Assembly (NCBI RefSeq): GCF_025452095.1
Contig: NZ_CP104877.1
Span: 1,302,001 to 1,366,000, forward strand
Reading direction: 5' to 3'
Origin: Paenarthrobacter sp. JL.01a
GTDB taxonomy: Bacteria > Actinomycetota > Actinomycetes > Actinomycetales > Micrococcaceae
Length of the DNA stretch: 64,000 nucleotides
The notes beneath the pieces are model-generated. The model searched no databases. It worked only from the letters and a program-made list of their open reading frames with translations, and was not told the origin of the DNA. Shown in pieces: positions 17,243-25,670 of the stretch. A program made the position numbers and the translations under genes. The first letter of the stretch is position 1. Every line of letters begins with the position of its first letter.

Positions 17243-18207
17243 GCGAAAGCAAGCTCCTTCTTATTGCCGAACACGCCCTGCGGGCGGAAGATCATCAGGA
17301 GCATCAGGGCCACGCCCACCAGGATGTAGCGCAGCTGGCCGGCCTGGACTGTGGTCAGCCAGGTGATGACTCCCGATTCGATGAGGCCATAGAGCAGGCT
17401 CTGGGTCAGCGAGAGCACGACCCAGAAGATCATTGCCCCGATGACCGGCCCCAGTACCGTGGCCATGCCGCCGAGCAGGAGGCAGGTCCAGAGGAAGAAC
17501 GTCAGTTCCGTGCCGTAGTTGGACGGCTGGACGGCGCCGCGGGGGAGCGTGAAGATCATGCCGGCCAAGGCACCGAGGACACCACCGATGACAAGTGCCT
17601 GCATCTTGTAGGAGTACACGTTCTTGCCGAGGGAGCGCACGGCGTTTTCGTCCTCCCGGATGCCCTTGAGCACACGTCCCCACGGGCTGCGCATCAGAAG
17701 CCAGACCAGCAGGCAGCACACGACCACCAGGGCCCAACCGACAACGCGGATAAAGAAGTCCCTGTTGTTCATGCCCATGTACGAGCCCTCGGGGAAGGGG
17801 TTCATGGCGTAGAAGTCACCCTCGAAAGCTGCCAGGCCGTTTGCCGAACCGGTGACGCTGGTCAGCTGGTTGGTGGTGACAACGTACCGGACGATCTCTG
17901 CCGCAGCGATGGTCACGATGGCGAGGTAATCGGCACGCAGCCGGAGGGTCGGAATACCCAGGATGAAGGCGAAAATCACCGAGCAAAGGATCGCGATCAG
18001 CAAACCAATGAAGAACGGTGCCTTGAATGTCAGGGTGGAGATGGCGAAGCCGTAGGCCCCCACCGCCATGAAGCCTGCCTGGCCGAAGTTCAGGAGGCCC
18101 GAGTAGCCGAAGTGAACGGCAAGGCCCAAAGCGGCAAGCGCGTAGGCCGCCGTCGTCGGACTGAAAAGTTCGCCAAGGGCGCTGGAAAGAATGAATCCGA
18201 AGTCCAT
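17239..18207 (-). CDS. livM: Branched-chain-amino-acid-type ABC permease (LivM)
   Basis: Polytopic permease, 322 residues, with roughly nine or ten hydrophobic segments. The cytoplasmic EAA-like loop SPWGRVLKGIREDENAVRSLGKNVYSYKM, which docks to the ATPase, is typical of LivM. It ends overlapping livG by 4 bp and starts 9 nt after the livH stop. Together with LivH it should form the membrane channel. Confidence 0.93.
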   Translation of the reverse strand: MDFGFILSSALGELFSPTTAAYALAALGLAVHFGYSGLLNFGQAGFMAVGAYGFAISTLTFKAPFFIGLLIAILCSVIFAFILGIPTLRLRADYLAIVTIAAAEIVRYVVTTNQLTSVTGSANGLAAFEGDFYAMNPFPEGSYMGMNNRDFFIRVVGWALVVVCCLLVWLLMRSPWGRVLKGIREDENAVRSLGKNVYSYKMQALVIGGVLGALAGMIFTLPRGAVQPSNYGTELTFFLWTCLLLGGMATVLGPVIGAMIFWVVLSLTQSLLYGLIESGVITWLTTVQAGQLRYILVGVALMLLMIFRPQGVFGNKKELAFA

Positions 18208-18216
18208 GGCCCGCTC

Positions 18217-19551
18217 CTAACCCACACGCTCACGCCGGCCGAGGATACCCTGCGGTCGGAACAAAAGGACAACGATCATGATGAAGAGGGCGCCAACGTA
18301 CTTGAGGTCGGCAGGAAGGCCGAAAACTGTCGTCAGTTCCACGAAGATGCCTACGACGATCGAACCGATCAGGGCACCGAACACCGTGCCCAAGCCACCA
18401 AGCGTCACGCCGGCGAAGATCAGCAACAGGATCTGGGAGCCCATGTCGAAGGTCACGCCGGGGCGGTAGTAGGCCCAGAGGATGCCGCCGAGCGAAGCCA
18501 GGACGCCGCCGACAATCCACACGATGCGGATGACCGAGTCGACGTCGATACCCGAGGCTGCAGCCAGAGCAGGGTTGTCGGCCACCGCGCGGGTTGCCTT
18601 GCCCAGGCGGGTCTTCAGCAGGATGAAGCCGATCAGGGCGATCACCACGGCGCTGATGATCAGTGACCACAGGTTGTTGGGCGAGATCGAGACAGGGCCG
18701 ATCTGGATCTCTGCGCTCTGGGCACCGGGCAGCTGTTGTGTTGCGCCGCCGAAGAAGAACTGGATGACGTACCGGATGGCCAAGGCAAGGCCGATGCTGA
18801 CGATCATCATGGGGACCAGGCCGGAGCCGCGCCGCCGCAGGGGCCGCCAGAGTCCGGCGTCCTGGACGTATCCGAAGAGACCGCCACCGACCAGGGCCAG
18901 CAGGATTGCCAGCCAGAAGGGGAATCCGAAACCGTTGAACATGAAAACGAGTACGGCGCCCAGGGTGACCATCTCACCGTGGGCGAAGTTGGTCAGGCCT
19001 GTGGTTCCGAAGATCAGGGAGAGTCCCACGGCAGCCAGGGCGAGGAGGAGGCCGAAGCTCAAACCCGCAACCAGGCGGTTCAGGAGGTTCTGCCCGAAGT
19101 CCTGTTGTTGGACCACAATGCCTTTGCCGAAGGCGAAGATGACTGACAGGTTGGACGTCTGGCTGAACGTCACGTTCCGCGGATTCTCCTGGCCGTCAGC
19201 GAGCTTGATGCCTTCAGGCAGCGTTGAAGTATCAAGCTCCACCTTGTAGGTGCCTTGGACAGGGACCCCGATGCTCCATGCGCCGTTGGATCCGGAGGTG
19301 GCTTCACCTTCGAATCCGTTGCCGGAGGCCTTGATCTTGACGCCGGATATCGGGGCGCGGGCATCGTCGCGGAGGAAGCCGCTGATGCTGTTCTGGAAAT
19401 TGGTGGCGGATGGCGAAGGCGAGGGGGTGGTTGCCTCCGCCGCGGGAGCGGCGATCAGCAGTACAGCAAGGAGGGATGCAAACAGCGCCCCCATTGCTCT
19501 CTGCAGTCCCTTGGACCGTCTGATGGACGGGTCGCGCAGTGTGCTTCTCAA
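18217..19551 (-). CDS. livH: LivH-type ABC permease with N-terminal extracellular beta-sandwich domain
   Basis: Permease of the HAAT family fused to an extra exported domain, 444 residues against ~300 for LivH. The start is taken at TTG 19551 with GGAGG 8 nt upstream; GTG 19566 is the alternative. A signal/anchor segment (~19-40) ends AAPAAEA; residues ~55-150 look like a carboxypeptidase-regulatory or CNA-B-like domain (SISGFLRDDARAPISGVKIK, later GAWSIGVPVQGTYKVELD). The permease proper follows from ~165, with the loop RLGKATRAVADNPALAAASGID. The domain probably sits outside the membrane next to the binding protein; its role is unknown. Confidence 0.9.
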   Translation of the reverse strand: MRSTLRDPSIRRSKGLQRAMGALFASLLAVLLIAAPAAEATTPSPSPSATNFQNSISGFLRDDARAPISGVKIKASGNGFEGEATSGSNGAWSIGVPVQGTYKVELDTSTLPEGIKLADGQENPRNVTFSQTSNLSVIFAFGKGIVVQQQDFGQNLLNRLVAGLSFGLLLALAAVGLSLIFGTTGLTNFAHGEMVTLGAVLVFMFNGFGFPFWLAILLALVGGGLFGYVQDAGLWRPLRRRGSGLVPMMIVSIGLALAIRYVIQFFFGGATQQLPGAQSAEIQIGPVSISPNNLWSLIISAVVIALIGFILLKTRLGKATRAVADNPALAAASGIDVDSVIRIVWIVGGVLASLGGILWAYYRPGVTFDMGSQILLLIFAGVTLGGLGTVFGALIGSIVVGIFVELTTVFGLPADLKYVGALFIMIVVLLFRPQGILGRRERVG

Positions 19552-19626
19552 AATGGAAACCTCCACAGTGGGGGTGGTCCCGGCTGCGCCATTGCAGCCG
19601 GTGCGAACGGGTCATGGGGCTTGTGA

Positions 19627-19667
19627 ACAGTACTTGCCTAGCTGCCTCAATTGTGATCCAAGTCACC
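19627..19667 (-). promoter_or_regulatory. CRP/GlxR-like operator and -10 box of livHMGF
   Basis: TGTGA-TCCAAG-TCACC at 19652-19667 fits TGTGA-N6-TCACA. On the minus strand TACTGT (19632-19627) is a good -10 box, placing the operator centre near -40. This is the same arrangement as at livK. Confidence 0.5.
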
Positions 19668-19971
19668 CATGTGTGGCCTATGTTACCGCTCGCGGAGATG
19701 AATGAATGCCCAGTTCGGGGGTGCAAAGATCGCGATCAGATAACAACTGTGAAGCTATAGGCAACTATTAATGTAGGAACCCTTAACGAAACATTTGTTG
19801 TACGCCAGTGTGCCTAAAGTTTCCCGACGGGCAGCCCGGTACCCAGCGAATTCCGCGCAGGGGTCACGGTTGAGTTTCGTCTCGGTGAACAAGGGAACTT
19901 TCCCTGCCGCGCGAGCGTGGTAATTGGTACCGTGAATTATCACTTAGCCCTTTCTCAGGAGGACACCCGTA
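19668..19971. other. Intergenic region between livH and the Bax1-I gene
   Basis: No gene is supported here. It should hold the promoter of the rightward gene: TACCGT at 19928-19933 is a possible -10 box and is overlapped by a small palindrome GTGA-ATTA-TCAC (19932-19943). No clear -35 element was found. Confidence 0.4.
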
Positions 19972-20880
19972 ATGGCACTTGGCGGCAACCCAGTCTTCAA
20001 CGGAAAGAATTTCCGTGGAGCAAAGCAGGCCCCGCCTGTACCGCACAATCCGTACGGCCAGCAATTCAACCCCGCTGGCCGTGCCCCCGGTCAGGTCATG
20101 GACGGCCAGGCCGCATGGTCTGCCCAGCAGCAGAGCATGACCAACGAGCAACTGCAGCAGATGTACAACCAGCCGGCGGCAGGCCCCGCTGACACCGGCC
20201 GGATGACTTACGACGACGTCATCATGAAAACCGTCGCCTGCCTGGTGGCGGTCGTGGTCGGCGCCGGCGTGACGCTCCTTGTTGCGCCGGGCCTGTCCAG
20301 CCTGCTGATGATTGTCGGCGCACTGGGCGGCTTCGTCCTGGCGCTGGTCAACACGTTCAAGAAGCAGCCGTCGCCGGCACTGATCCTGGCGTATGCGGGA
20401 CTGGAAGGCCTCTTCCTCGGCGGCCTGACCCGCATTCTCGATGGCATGTACCCCGGCGTCGGCCTGCAGGCCGTCATCGGTACACTTGCCGTCTTCGGCG
20501 TCACGCTGGTGCTGTTCAAGAGCGGCAAGGTGCGGGCAACGCCCAAGCTCATGCGGTTCTTTATGATCGCAACCATCGGCTACGCCGTCTTCGCATTGAT
20601 CAACCTCGTCATGATGTGGACCGGCGCCGTCCAGGAACCCTTCGGCCTCCGTACCAGCATCACGATCGCAGGGATCCCGCTGGGTGTCTTCATCGGCATC
20701 CTGGCCATCGGCCTCGCGGCTTTCTCGCTGATCATGGACTTCACCAGCATCGAAGAAGGCGTGCGTGCAGGCGCCCCGGAGCGTTACTCCTGGGTTGCCG
20801 CATTCGGCCTCACGGTGACCCTGGTGTGGCTGTACGTGGAAATCATCCGCCTGCTGGCGATTTTGCGGGGCGACGACTAG
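19972..20880 (+). CDS. Bax inhibitor-1/YccA family membrane protein
   Basis: Membrane protein of 302 residues with a ~70-residue hydrophilic N-terminus rich in Gln, Pro and Ala, followed by seven predicted spans from ~80. The Bax1-I_like family is recognised from AYAGLEGLFLGGLTRILD and the C-terminal LIMDFTSIEEGVRAGAPERYSWVAAFGL. Members of the superfamily are pH-sensitive calcium leak channels in some organisms; the bacterial function is not settled. Start ATG 19972 has AGGAGGACACCC just upstream, the strongest ribosome site in this area. Monocistronic, closed by a strong terminator. Confidence 0.9.
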   Translation: MALGGNPVFNGKNFRGAKQAPPVPHNPYGQQFNPAGRAPGQVMDGQAAWSAQQQSMTNEQLQQMYNQPAAGPADTGRMTYDDVIMKTVACLVAVVVGAGVTLLVAPGLSSLLMIVGALGGFVLALVNTFKKQPSPALILAYAGLEGLFLGGLTRILDGMYPGVGLQAVIGTLAVFGVTLVLFKSGKVRATPKLMRFFMIATIGYAVFALINLVMMWTGAVQEPFGLRTSITIAGIPLGVFIGILAIGLAAFSLIMDFTSIEEGVRAGAPERYSWVAAFGLTVTLVWLYVEIIRLLAILRGDD

Positions 20881-20901
20881 TCACCAACGATCCAAACGAA
20901 G

Positions 20902-20933
20902 AATGCCCCCGAAGCGATTCGGGGGCATTTTTT
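20902..20933. terminator. Terminator between Bax1-I gene and thiolase
   Basis: 12-bp stem (20902-20913 with 20918-20929), tetraloop GCGA, then a run of T to 20933. It serves the rightward gene and may also stop the leftward thiolase transcript arriving from the other side. Confidence 0.85.
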
Positions 20934-20939
20934 GTGGAA

Positions 20940-22178
20940 CTACCTCAGGCGTTCAAATACCACCGCCATGCCCTGGCCGCCGCCGACGCAGAGCGTAGCC
21001 AATCCCAAGGTCCCGTCGCGCTCCGCCAAGCCGTTGAGCAGGGTGCTGGTCATCCGTGCACCGGTCATGCCAAAGGGGTGCCCCAGTGCGATGGCTCCGC
21101 CGTGGACGTTGAGCTTGTCGGGATCGATTCCCAGTTCGCGGGCGCTGGCGATTACCTGAACGGCAAAGGCCTCGTTGAGCTCCACGAGGTCGATGTCGTC
21201 CATGGTCAGTCCGGCCAGGGCGAGGGCGCGACGGGTGGATTCCACCGAGCCCATGCCCATTAGCTCAGGAGAGAGTGCACTGACTCCAGTCGAGACCACG
21301 CGCGCCAAGGGTTCCAGGCCGAGCTCGCGGGCCCGGGTGTCGCTCATGACCACTACGGCGGCTGCGCCATCGTTGAGGGGACAGGCATTGCCGGCGGTGA
21401 CGGTACCCCCTGGGCGGAAGACGGGCTGCAGCGCGGACACCGCTTCCAGGGTCACCCCCGCCCTGGGTGAATCGTCGCGGTCCACCACCACCCCGTCCTT
21501 GCGGGTGTAGGGAGTGATATCGCGTGCGTAGAAACCGGACGCGATGTCTGCCTCGGCCCGGTTCTGGCTCAGCACGCCCCACTGGTCCTGCTCGGCGCGG
21601 CTGATGCCGTGGCTGGTGGCGACGTTCTCCGCCGTCTGGCCCATGGAGATGTAGATGTCCGGCAAACGGCCGCCAAGCCGTGGATCGGTCCACGGAATGT
21701 TGGAGGCAGCCCGGGAGGCAGTGCGCTGGGCAGCGGCCTCGAAGGCGGGGTTGTGGTTGGCGGTGTCGGTTTCGCCCGCGCCCACCCAGTTCCGGTAACG
21801 GGAGACGCTCTCCACCCCTGCAGAGACGATCGCGTGCGCTTCTCCGGACTTGATGGCGTGGAAGGCCATCCTCAGGGTCTGGAGGCTCGACGCACAGAAG
21901 CGGTTGATGGTCGCCCCGGGCACCCTGTCCAGCCCGGCCAGGACCGCCACCACGCGGGCCATGTTGGATCCTGCCTCGCCGCTTGGTTCGGCGCAACCAA
22001 GGAGGATGTCGTCCAATCCCCGCCCGTCCTCGGCTCCGGGGTCGAAGCCCGGGATCCTGGCCAGGGCGGCCTCCACCATGGCCGTGGCGAGGTCGTCGGG
22101 GCGCTCGTCCTTGAGGGAGCCTTTGAAGGCGCGGCCTATGGGGCTTCTGGCAGTGGAAACAATGACGGCCTCAGTCAT
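20940..22178 (-). CDS. Acetyl-CoA acetyltransferase (thiolase)
   Basis: Thiolase II-like enzyme of 412 residues for condensation or cleavage of acetoacetyl-CoA or 3-ketoacyl-CoA. The nucleophile C95 lies in NRFCASSLQT, the acid-base His in GGAIALGHPFGMTGAR, and the second Cys in LATLCVGGGQGMAVVFERL. Whether it works in synthesis or beta-oxidation cannot be told; no other fatty-acid genes are adjacent. ATG 22178 fits a leaderless promoter (TAAGCT, 6 nt). Gene symbol left open because atoB, fadA and thl cannot be distinguished from sequence alone. Confidence 0.92.
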   Translation of the reverse strand: MTEAVIVSTARSPIGRAFKGSLKDERPDDLATAMVEAALARIPGFDPGAEDGRGLDDILLGCAEPSGEAGSNMARVVAVLAGLDRVPGATINRFCASSLQTLRMAFHAIKSGEAHAIVSAGVESVSRYRNWVGAGETDTANHNPAFEAAAQRTASRAASNIPWTDPRLGGRLPDIYISMGQTAENVATSHGISRAEQDQWGVLSQNRAEADIASGFYARDITPYTRKDGVVVDRDDSPRAGVTLEAVSALQPVFRPGGTVTAGNACPLNDGAAAVVVMSDTRARELGLEPLARVVSTGVSALSPELMGMGSVESTRRALALAGLTMDDIDLVELNEAFAVQVIASARELGIDPDKLNVHGGAIALGHPFGMTGARMTSTLLNGLAERDGTLGLATLCVGGGQGMAVVFERLR

Positions 22179-22190
22179 GGCCCCAGCTTA
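22179..22190 (-). promoter_or_regulatory. Leaderless promoter of thiolase
   Basis: On the minus strand TAAGCT (22190-22185) then 6 nt GGGGCC and ATG 22178. Confidence 0.55.
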
Positions 22191-22231
22191 CGCCCGGTGT
22201 CCTTTCCCGGGCCGGGCGTAAAACATTCCGC

Positions 22232-23392
22232 TCAGGAAAGCCGAAGCGCACCGGCGGCAGGGGTCACGGTGAAGATGTCCGGTGCGGTGAAGCCCGCCTC
22301 CGCGAAGGAACGCACGACGGCGTCCCTCACCTGCTGCTCCAGGCCCACCGGAGTCAGTGCAATGGCCGAGCCACCGAATCCGCCGCCGGTCATCCGTGCG
22401 CCGATACTGCCGTTTGCCTTGGCGGTATCCACTGCGAGATCAAGCTCCGGGCAGGAGATCTCGAAGTCGTCCCGCATGGAAACGTGGCTGGCATCCAGCA
22501 GCGGCCCGATGCTTGCCGGGCCCTGCGCCCCGAGGACTTCCACTGTCTGGAGCACGCGATCGTTTTCCGTCACAACGTGGCGGACCCGTTTCAGTGTGGT
22601 CTCATCCAGCAGCCCGGAAGCTTCCTCCAGGCGCTCGACGCCGACGTCGCGCAGTGCTTTGACGCCAAGGATCTCGGCACCCAACTCACAGGACGCGCGC
22701 CTGGAGGCGTAACCGCCGTCGGCATGTGAGTGGGAGACTTTGGTGTCGATGACCAGCAGGACCAAATCCGAGGCCTCGGCGTCGAAAGGGACCAGTTCAA
22801 CATGCTGGTCCCGGCAATCGAGGAAGACAGCGTGTCCCTTGGCGCCGCGCAACGAGGCCGATTGATCCATGATTCCCGTAGGCGCACCCACGAAGATGTT
22901 TTCCGCTTGCTGGGTGGCCAGGACGAGGTCCTCGGCCCCAAAGTCCGCGCCGGTGAGCTCGTTGAGGGCTGAGATGACAGCGCACTCGATTGCGTGGGAG
23001 GACGATAACCCCGCGCCCAGGGGGACGTCGGAGTCCAGCAGGAGGTCGAAGCCGGGGACGGTGATGCCACGTTCCTGCAGGGCCCACGCTACTCCCAGCG
23101 GATAGCGGGACCAGCCGTCGCCCGAGCCGGGTTCCAGGCCCTCCAAATCGGCCTCCACCATGCCGTGCCCGCCGAAAGTGGACAACATGCGCACAGTGGA
23201 ATCGTTGCGGACGCGCAATGCCACCCTCGCTGTCCTGTCGATGGCGAAGGGGAGCACGAAGCCCTCGTTGTAATCCGTGTGTTCGCCGATCAGGTTGACC
23301 CGTCCCGGTGCCTGCCACACGCCGTCGGGCGCTGCGCCAAAGGTTTCCCGGAAGCGGTCACTGAGGGCAGTGACGTTCGCGGTGGTGGTCAT
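22232..23392 (-). CDS. galK: Galactokinase
   Basis: Phosphorylates galactose at C1, first committed step of the Leloir pathway. GHMP-kinase motifs are complete: GRVNLIGEHTDYNEGFVLP (from residue 30), the ATP-binding PLGAGLSSSHAIEC, and the C-terminal GARMTGGGFGGSAIAL. 386 residues is the usual length. Its ATG overlaps the galT stop by 4 bp, so the two are translated together; galM is divergent from them. Confidence 0.96.
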   Translation of the reverse strand: MTTTANVTALSDRFRETFGAAPDGVWQAPGRVNLIGEHTDYNEGFVLPFAIDRTARVALRVRNDSTVRMLSTFGGHGMVEADLEGLEPGSGDGWSRYPLGVAWALQERGITVPGFDLLLDSDVPLGAGLSSSHAIECAVISALNELTGADFGAEDLVLATQQAENIFVGAPTGIMDQSASLRGAKGHAVFLDCRDQHVELVPFDAEASDLVLLVIDTKVSHSHADGGYASRRASCELGAEILGVKALRDVGVERLEEASGLLDETTLKRVRHVVTENDRVLQTVEVLGAQGPASIGPLLDASHVSMRDDFEISCPELDLAVDTAKANGSIGARMTGGGFGGSAIALTPVGLEQQVRDAVVRSFAEAGFTAPDIFTVTPAAGALRLS

Positions 23393-24537
23393 GCTCGGCT
23401 GCCTTCCATGGTGTTGTCCGTGGACGGTGCGGCAACGCTGCGCAGCAGCTCCGCCACAGCTTCCGGTGTGGTGTCGTTGATGAAGGCGCCCATGGCTGCC
23501 TCAGATCCTGCAAGGTACTTGAGCTTATCCACTGCGCGCCGGGGCGAGGTCAACTGCAGGTGCAGCTGGCCCGCGGGCCGGAGAACGGGGTCCAGGGGCG
23601 CCTGGTGCCACGCGGAGATATAGGGCGTGGGCGTGGGGTAGAGGGAGTCGAGCCGCTTCAGCAGGTCCAGGTAGACATGCGAGAGCTCGTCGCGTTCCTC
23701 CCCTGTCAGGGCAGCGAGGTCAGGCACGCTGCGGTGGGGGACCAAGTGGATTTCCAGTGGCCAGCGGGCAGCGAAAGGGACATAGGCGCTGAAGTGCTCG
23801 GCCTCGAGCACCATGCGGCTGCCGTCGTTGCGTTCGGCCCTGAGCAGCGATGCCGCGAGCGTTTCTTTCGCGTCGACGTCGTCGTAATACTTCCTGGCCA
23901 CGGCGCCGAGCTGGGCCGCGCGCGGTGTCACGTAGGGGTAGGCGTAAATCTGGCCGTGCGGGTGGTGCAACGTAACGCCGATGTCGGCGCCGCGGTTTTC
24001 AAAGGGGAATACTTGTTTGATGCCGGGCAGCGCGCTCAGCGCACCGGTCCGCTGGGCCCACGCTTCGATCACGGTGCGTGCGCGGGTTTCGCCCAGCTCC
24101 GCGAAGGAGCCCGTGTGCTGCGGCGTGAAGGCAACTACCTCGCAGCGGCCAAAAGCCTTGCCGGTGATGCCGTGGCCGTTCTGTCCGGGCGCGGGCGCTG
24201 CGGGAATGTCGCCCAAAGCCGGCCCCAGCGAGGGGAAACGGTTCTCAAATACCACGACGTCGTAGTCCGCGGCCGGAATCTCGGAAGGGTTCGCGGGTGT
24301 GGTGGGGCAGATGGGGCACTGATCAGCCGGGGGGAGGTGCGTTCGGCTTTGCCGGTGGGCGGCGATGGCCACCCAGTCTCCGGACAGGGCGTCGTACCTG
24401 ACCTCGCCCGGCTCACCGCGGCCCGGAAGCACACGGTGGTCCACCAGCGAGTCCAGCGTCCTCTCCGGGGTTCCGGGATCGTCGAAGTAGATCAGCTCGC
24501 GGCTGTCCGCAAGGCGGGTGGTGGTGATGCGACTCAT
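23389..24537 (-). CDS. galT: Galactose-1-phosphate uridylyltransferase
   Basis: Exchanges galactose-1-phosphate with UDP-glucose in the Leloir pathway. The active-site HPHGQ is at residues 192-196 and the zinc ligands CPIC at 74-77; 382 residues is typical. It leads a two-gene galTK operon. No galE is present in the window. The intergenic region shared with galM carries two CTAACA direct repeats that could be an operator. Confidence 0.95.
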   Translation of the reverse strand: MSRITTTRLADSRELIYFDDPGTPERTLDSLVDHRVLPGRGEPGEVRYDALSGDWVAIAAHRQSRTHLPPADQCPICPTTPANPSEIPAADYDVVVFENRFPSLGPALGDIPAAPAPGQNGHGITGKAFGRCEVVAFTPQHTGSFAELGETRARTVIEAWAQRTGALSALPGIKQVFPFENRGADIGVTLHHPHGQIYAYPYVTPRAAQLGAVARKYYDDVDAKETLAASLLRAERNDGSRMVLEAEHFSAYVPFAARWPLEIHLVPHRSVPDLAALTGEERDELSHVYLDLLKRLDSLYPTPTPYISAWHQAPLDPVLRPAGQLHLQLTSPRRAVDKLKYLAGSEAAMGAFINDTTPEAVAELLRSVAAPSTDNTMEGSRA

Positions 24538-24576
24538 GGATCCATCATTCCATAAGTGACCAATAACGCATAGTTT

Positions 24577-24592
24577 CTAACAAAAGCTAACA
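24577..24592. promoter_or_regulatory. Direct-repeat operator candidate between galT and galM
   Basis: CTAACA occurs twice (24577-24582 and 24587-24592), 10 bp apart and thus on one face of the helix, in the 122-bp divergent promoter region of the galactose genes. Which regulator binds is unknown; none is encoded nearby. Confidence 0.4.
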
Positions 24593-24647
24593 TTTCGGAT
24601 TGAAGGCTGGTGCCGGATCCCGTTGCTGCGGCGATCGGAGAATGCAG

Positions 24648-24659
24648 TACCGTAATGCC
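24648..24659 (+). promoter_or_regulatory. Leaderless promoter of galM-like gene
   Basis: TACCGT (24648-24653) followed by 6 nt and ATG 24660; no ribosome site precedes the ATG. Confidence 0.55.
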
Positions 24660-25610
24660 ATGCCTGCCTCCTCGTTGCCAGCCGACAGTGCCCACCAACC
24701 CGAGCCGCGCCGATTCGCCACTGGCCGGCAGTTCGAACTGCGCCGCGGGGACGCCGTCGCCGTGGTCACTGAACTCGCTGCCGGACTTCGGCTGTACTCA
24801 CGCGGCGGCGTCCAGCTGACGGAGACATACGGCGACGACGAAATTTCTCCCGGCGCCACCGGCATCACCCTTGCACCTTGGGCCAACCGCGTTGAAGACG
24901 GGATTTGGTACCTCGATGGCAAGAAGCAGCAGCTGGATATCACCGAGGTTTCCCGGAACAACGCCAGCCACGGCCTGCTGCGCAATACCGGCTATGTGCT
25001 TGTGGACGAATCCGAGTTCTCCGTAACCCTTGAGGCCACGGTCTTTCCGCAGCACGGGTATCCGTTCCTGGTCCAGCACAGGGTGCGCTACGAACTCGAC
25101 GACGCCCTGGACCTCCGCGTTTCGCAGACGCTGGTCAACCAGTCGCAGAGCCCTGCGCCCTTCGTCCTGGGTGCCCACCCTTACCTCAGGCTCGGCGACA
25201 CCGCCCCGGAAGACCTGGTCCTCACGGTCAAGGCGCGCACCCGGCTGGTGGCCGATGAGCGGTTGATCCCTCGCAGCACTGCCCCGGCGGATGGCCCCTT
25301 CGACTTCTCGTCCGGTACCGCGGTAGGTCCGGCGCTCGTAGACGTCGCGCTAACGGATCTGGCGTTCGACGGCGGCGTGGCCCGCCATACGCTTGCCGGT
25401 CCTGACGGCCGCAGTGTCAGCCTGGAGCAGGACGGGAACTGCCAGTACGTACACGTATTCATCACGGACACGTTCCCTGGACGATCAAAGGCGGTGGCGA
25501 TCGAACCCATGACAGGGCCCGCGAACGCATTCAACAGCGGGGACGGCCTCCGGTGGTTGGCGCCCGGCGGTACTTTCACCATGAACTGGGGCATCGCCGC
25601 GTCCCTCTAG
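24660..25610 (+). CDS. galM: Aldose 1-epimerase
   Basis: Mutarotase interconverting alpha and beta anomers of galactose and related sugars, feeding galactokinase. The galactose-mutarotase fold shows in ASHGLLRNTGY (conserved catalytic-region His) and VLGAHPYLRLGD (second His), with a C-terminal EPMTGPANAFNSGDGL carrying the conserved Glu region. 316 residues, cytoplasmic. Divergent from galTK, so the three genes form a galactose cluster. Confidence 0.9.
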   Translation: MPASSLPADSAHQPEPRRFATGRQFELRRGDAVAVVTELAAGLRLYSRGGVQLTETYGDDEISPGATGITLAPWANRVEDGIWYLDGKKQQLDITEVSRNNASHGLLRNTGYVLVDESEFSVTLEATVFPQHGYPFLVQHRVRYELDDALDLRVSQTLVNQSQSPAPFVLGAHPYLRLGDTAPEDLVLTVKARTRLVADERLIPRSTAPADGPFDFSSGTAVGPALVDVALTDLAFDGGVARHTLAGPDGRSVSLEQDGNCQYVHVFITDTFPGRSKAVAIEPMTGPANAFNSGDGLRWLAPGGTFTMNWGIAASL

Positions 25611-25670
25611 CCCCAGGCCCCGCCTGCGGGTCGGTTTCCCATACGGCGCGGGCTGCGGAATTATGGTTTC

